The translations under genes and the position numbers were made by a program. This document shows positions 51,831 to 54,828 of a stretch of 54,828 nucleotides of DNA, piece after piece. Each line of letters begins with the position of its first letter. Within the stretch, counting starts at the first letter, position 1. The notes beneath the pieces were generated by a model. It was not told where the DNA came from. It saw nothing but the letters and a program-made list of their open reading frames with translations, and made no database searches. The DNA comes from Clostridia bacterium (GTDB lineage Bacteria; Bacillota; Clostridia; Oscillospirales; CAG-272), in the NCBI GenBank assembly GCA_017938425.1, contig JAGBBQ010000042.1, forward strand, positions 1 through 54,828, in the 5' to 3' direction.

Positions 51831-52796
51831 ATGAACAAGATGATTGACGAACTTTATTCCATTGGTCTGATCCCGGTTATCAAGATCGAGAATGCAGACG
51901 ATGCGCTTCCTCTCGCGAAGGCACTGATCGACGGCGGTCTTCCCGCGGCAGAGATCACCTTCCGCACCTCCTGCGCCGCTGAGGCGATCAAGAAGATCAC
52001 CGAGGCATATCCCGAGATGCTCGTCGGTGCCGGCACGGTGCTGACCACGGAGCAGGTGGATGCTGCGATCGCCGCAGGCTCCAAGTTCCTGGTATCTCCC
52101 GGCCTTAACCCCAAGGTAACGGCATACTGCCTCTCCAAGGGCGTTCCGATGCTCCCCGGCTGCTCCAATCCCTCGGATGTAGAGGCGGCGCTCGAGCTCG
52201 GTCTCTCCACCGTTAAGTTCTTCCCCGCAGAGGCGGCGGGCGGCCTCAAGATGCTGAAGGCTATGGCTGCGCCCTACGGTCAGCTGAAGTTTATGCCCAC
52301 CGGCGGTATCAGCGCCGATAACCTTCTTGAGTACCTCAAGTTTAACAAGATCGTTGCCTGCGGCGGCTCCTTTATGGTTAAGGATGACCTTGTAAGAGAG
52401 AAGAAGTGGGACGAGATCACCGCGCTGACGAAGAATGCGGTAAAGACGATGCTCGGTCTCGAGTTCCTTCATATGGGTATCAACAACGAGAACGCAGAAG
52501 AGGCGACCAAGGCAGCAAAGCTCTTTGAGATGATGTTCGGCCTTCCCGTAAAGGACGGCAGCAAGTCTCTCTTTGCAGGCGATGCCTTCGAGTTTATGAA
52601 GTCCAAGGGCCCCGGCAAGTGCGGCCACATCGCGATCCGCACCAATTTCGTTGACCGCGCAATGGCATACTTCAAGAGAATGGGCCTGGCGTTCGACGAG
52701 TCCACCATCACCTACGATGAGAAGACCGGCAAGCCCAAATTCGTTTATTTCAAGGATGAGATCGCGGGATTTGCTATCCACCTTCTCCAGAAGTAA
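51831..52796 (+). CDS. eda: KDPG/KHG aldolase fused to a VOC-superfamily domain
   Basis: A 321-residue fusion. Residues 1-212 are a class I aldolase cleaving 2-keto-3-deoxy-6-phosphogluconate to pyruvate and glyceraldehyde 3-phosphate: PVIKIENADDALPLAKAL, AEITFRTSCAAEAI with the general-base Glu, VGAGTVLT, FLVSPGLNP, TVKFFPAEAAGG with the Schiff-base Lys (about 130), FMPTGGIS. Residues 213-321 (LEFLHMGINNENAEEATKAAKLFEMMFGLPV, GKCGHIAIRTNFVDRAMAYFKRMG) resemble a glyoxalase/bleomycin-resistance (VOC) fold. Bacterial Eda is normally only about 210 residues. I chose ATG 51831 with AAGGAG. Codon use suggests strong expression. The VOC part may bind a sugar acid or metal; its role is unknown. Confidence 0.9.
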   Translation: MNKMIDELYSIGLIPVIKIENADDALPLAKALIDGGLPAAEITFRTSCAAEAIKKITEAYPEMLVGAGTVLTTEQVDAAIAAGSKFLVSPGLNPKVTAYCLSKGVPMLPGCSNPSDVEAALELGLSTVKFFPAEAAGGLKMLKAMAAPYGQLKFMPTGGISADNLLEYLKFNKIVACGGSFMVKDDLVREKKWDEITALTKNAVKTMLGLEFLHMGINNENAEEATKAAKLFEMMFGLPVKDGSKSLFAGDAFEFMKSKGPGKCGHIAIRTNFVDRAMAYFKRMGLAFDESTITYDEKTGKPKFVYFKDEIAGFAIHLLQK

Positions 52797-52818
52797 TTTT
52801 TGTCGCTATCGCTTTTTG

Positions 52819-52887
52819 GCTAAAAAGGCCGTTCGTCCCCGCTCGCCGTATGCAAATACGGCTTCGGGAAACGAGCGGTCTTTTTTT
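52819..52887 (+). repeat. eda 3'-UTR structured repeat, copy 1 (terminator)
   Basis: Outer stem CCGCTCG/CGAGCGG (52839-52845 with 52872-52878) encloses an inner hairpin CCGTAT-GCAA-ATACGG (52846-52861) and the single-stranded CTTCGGGAAA. T7 follows, so it can act as a terminator. The copy is flanked by an 8-bp inverted repeat TTGTCGCT (52800) and AGCGACAA (52902). Confidence 0.85.
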
Positions 52888-52915
52888 CTCAAAAATCGAA
52901 GAGCGACAATATTTT

Positions 52916-52987
52916 GCCTAAAAAGGCCGTTCGTCCCCGCTCGCCGTATGCAAAAATACGGCTTCGGGAAGCAAGCGGTCTTTTTTT
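52916..52987 (+). repeat. eda 3'-UTR structured repeat, copy 2 (terminator)
   Basis: The second copy, 98 bases downstream, about 90% identical. The inner stem has two extra A in the loop; the outer stem has one mismatch (GCAAGCGG instead of ACGAGCGG). T7 follows. Confidence 0.85.
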
Positions 52988-53055
52988 GTTTTTCGGCCAT
53001 ACGCCGCCTTGGCATAAAATATTTTTGCACACGCGCAAAAAGTGACAAAAAACTG

Positions 53056-53084
53056 TTGATTTTTGTATTTCTATATGTTAAAAT
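53056..53084 (+). promoter_or_regulatory. Promoter of the repeat-rich protein gene
   Basis: TTGATT (53056-53061), 17 bp, TAAAAT (53079-53084), with an extended TG; 32 bases before the ATG. Confidence 0.85.
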
Positions 53085-53115
53085 AAATAAAAGGAATTTA
53101 TGAAGGAGGCGTTTC

Positions 53116-54828
53116 ATGCGCACCGATTTTTTACATAAGAGCGCGGGCGGGGCGGATATGGCAGAGGTGACCGTCAGCGTGGAGGGCGCGATGCCCGTGA
53201 GGATCGCGGCGACCGATGCGGCGTATCTTGAGAACACCTATTCGTCAAGCTTTGTCAGTGAGATGGCGATCCAGCTGACAAGGGAGATTGAGAACCGTAT
53301 GATGGTTTCAGGGCTTGCCGGGAGCGATATCGCCCTGGAGCTCGTGTTTGCGCCCGGGACATATATGGAGCATCCGCAGGGGGCGTACACCTACCGCCGT
53401 CTTCTTATTTCGGAGAGCGGCCGTGCGATCAAGGACCTTTGGGTGCGCTGGGAGCGCATTGGAGAGGGAAGGGGCTTCACGGTTTGTGACGAGGTGGCAC
53501 CCGACGAGATCCGCTTCACCCTCGGAGAGGACGTGCCGCAGAAGGTACGCGAAAAGGAATACCGTTTTCTCGTACGGGCGGATGCGGAGAAATACCGCGC
53601 GGCGATGGGGCGCAAGAATGTGACGGAATGGAGAGAGATCATCAAGCGTGCCGTAAAGCGCGGAACGCTCACGAAGATCACGATCGACGAGAAGGTCGCG
53701 GAGCACGCAGGTCAGATCAAGGACAAGCTCGAGGAGCTGCTCGGCAAAATGCAGCCCGCCGCCGTGCCTGAGGTGCCGGAGACGGAATCCGTTCCCGCGC
53801 ATGACGAAGCGTACGAGAAGGCGATGGCCTATATGCGCACCTTCGTAGAAGAGAATAAGACAAGCGCACCCGAGGAAGAGCCCGAGGTCGAAGAAGAGAC
53901 CGAGATCGAGGAAGAGCCCGAGGTCGAGGAAGAGACCGAGATCGAGGCAGAACCCGAGATCGAGGAAGAACCCGAGGTCGAGGAAGAGACCGAGGTCGAA
54001 GAAGAGACCGAGATTGAGGAAGAGCCCGAGGTCGAAGAAGAGCTCGAGGTCGAGGAAGAACCCGAGATCGAGGCAGAGCCCGAGGTCGAAGAGGAGCCCG
54101 AGATCGAGGAAGAGCCCGAGATCGAAGAGGAGCCCGAGGTCGAGGCAGAGCCCGAGGTCGAAGAGGAGCCCGAGGTCGAAGAAGAGCCCAAGCAGGTGGA
54201 ATATCCGCAGGAAAGCTTCGCTTTTGCAAAGCCCGAGGCACCTGCCGTAGATATAGAAGCGCTCCGCATGGAGATGGAGAGAAAGCTTCGCGCCGAGATG
54301 CTCGAGAAGGAGCAGGAGCTTTTGCGCAGAGAATATGAGCTGGAGCGCAAGAGACGTGAATTTGATGCTGAGGTCAAGGAGCAGGAGCTTAGCCGCGCCG
54401 AGCGCGAGATCGAGCTGCGCCGCCAGGCACAGAATCAGGCACGTCTGGAATGGGAGGCCAAGGAAAGAGATAGGCTGACCGCGCAGGCGTTGGAGGCGAT
54501 CGAGCTTCGTAAGGCCGAGGAGGCCCGTGCCGCAGAGGAAGCCCGCAGAGCGGAGGAGGCTCGCATCGCAGAGGAAGCCCGCAAAGCGGAGGAGGCTCGC
54601 ATCGCAGAGGAAGCCCGCAGAGCGGAGGAGGCTCGCATCGCAGAGGAGGCTCGCATCGCAGAGGAAGCCCGCAAAGCGGAGGAGGCCCGTAAAGCAGAGG
54701 AGGCTCGCATCGCGGAGGAAGCCCGCAAAGCAGAGGAGGCTCGCATCGCTGCGGCCGCCAATATGTCGGCGGATGGGGTATATACGTATACGGAAAAGAA
54801 GGTACATCTGATCTTCCGCCACCCCGTA
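53116..54828 (+). CDS. Unknown protein with acidic and AEEARK repeats, 3' end outside window
   Basis: The frame is open for 571 codons from ATG 53116 (AAGGAGG eight bases upstream) to the window edge. I do not recognise the N-terminal 215 residues, which look globular and cytosolic (no signal peptide). Residues about 255-355 are an acidic repeat of six residues, E-E/A-E-P/T-E-V/I. Residues 375-480 are a charged helix (LRMEMERKLRAEMLEKEQEL). Residues 474-550 repeat AEEAR plus one of K, R or I every six residues, as in single alpha helices or TolA-like stalks. After the repeat comes a new globular start (VYTYTEKKVHLIFRHPV). It may be a scaffold or structural rod. The opposite-strand frame at 53308-54822 is a shadow of the repeats. 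Confidence 0.8.
   Translation, partial: MRTDFLHKSAGGADMAEVTVSVEGAMPVRIAATDAAYLENTYSSSFVSEMAIQLTREIENRMMVSGLAGSDIALELVFAPGTYMEHPQGAYTYRRLLISESGRAIKDLWVRWERIGEGRGFTVCDEVAPDEIRFTLGEDVPQKVREKEYRFLVRADAEKYRAAMGRKNVTEWREIIKRAVKRGTLTKITIDEKVAEHAGQIKDKLEELLGKMQPAAVPEVPETESVPAHDEAYEKAMAYMRTFVEENKTSAPEEEPEVEEETEIEEEPEVEEETEIEAEPEIEEEPEVEEETEVEEETEIEEEPEVEEELEVEEEPEIEAEPEVEEEPEIEEEPEIEEEPEVEAEPEVEEEPEVEEEPKQVEYPQESFAFAKPEAPAVDIEALRMEMERKLRAEMLEKEQELLRREYELERKRREFDAEVKEQELSRAEREIELRRQAQNQARLEWEAKERDRLTAQALEAIELRKAEEARAAEEARRAEEARIAEEARKAEEARIAEEARRAEEARIAEEARIAEEARKAEEARKAEEARIAEEARKAEEARIAAAANMSADGVYTYTEKKVHLIFRHPV

Noticed and set aside
53308-54822. A 504-codon open frame on the minus strand with DLGLFLDL-type repeats
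   Set aside because: It is the complement of the acidic repeats of the plus-strand gene; an 18-bp repeat keeps other frames open. It has no RBS, and the plus frame has a good promoter and start.

Overview
The window reads as one contiguous piece of a moderately GC-rich, endospore-forming member of the Bacillota, most likely class Clostridia. The reasons are a complete spoIIAA-spoIIAB-sigF sporulation operon, a perfect CIRCE element in front of groES-groEL, strong AGGAGG-type ribosome binding sites with many TTG and GTG starts, TTGACA/TATAAT promoters (often with an extended TG), AddB in place of RecB, the ylmE-sepF-ylmG-lspA-ylyB cluster, and a lipobox signal peptide on the transporter binding protein. 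No rRNA, tRNA, CRISPR array or intact insertion sequence was recognised.

Layout. Positions 1-1529 are the edge of a prophage: a terminase small subunit and a large subunit running off the left end. An ABC-F ATPase (1728-3644) follows, then a polar amino acid ABC importer (4020-6489) whose binding protein has its two sequence halves in swapped order. A pseudouridine synthase, an MFS transporter and three tandem GH39-like glycosidases fill 6526-12957. The ylm/lsp cluster (13024-15971) lies divergently from mini-RNase III and hisS (16169-17804). Next come a YgiQ-type radical SAM protein, an intergenic region with five exact TTTTCCACA DnaA-type boxes, a PcrA-type helicase and a HAD phosphatase. 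On the minus strand are ylmH, a cytoplasmic parvulin, an rRNA m5C methyltransferase and a GH28 enzyme (23674-27791). On the plus strand follow an acyl-CoA ligase and an M16 peptidase, then a hairpin-rich non-coding stretch (31187-31520).

The right half has a surface-glycan group (membrane UDP-sugar 4,6-dehydratase, a 971-residue secreted protein, UDP-GlcNAc 2-epimerase) and then an S24-family repressor divergent from two small unknown genes, with palindromic operators inside both promoters. After these come spoIIA, groESL followed by three tandem 103-105 bp hairpin repeats, a metF/activation-domain/metH methionine operon, an operon of an orphan winged-helix regulator with addB, a KDPG aldolase fused to a VOC domain and followed by two more hairpin repeats, and finally an incomplete protein with long acidic and AEEARK repeats.

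How the parts work together. MetF, the stand-alone reactivation protein and truncated MetH form one methionine-synthesis unit. MFS plus GH39-like enzymes suggest uptake and intracellular cleavage of short glycosides. GH28 and KDPG aldolase fit use of uronates from pectin, though they are unlinked. The most unusual items are the permuted binding protein, the DnaA-box cluster, the S24 switch with its two unknown genes, and two sets of structured 3'-UTR repeats sharing one core.
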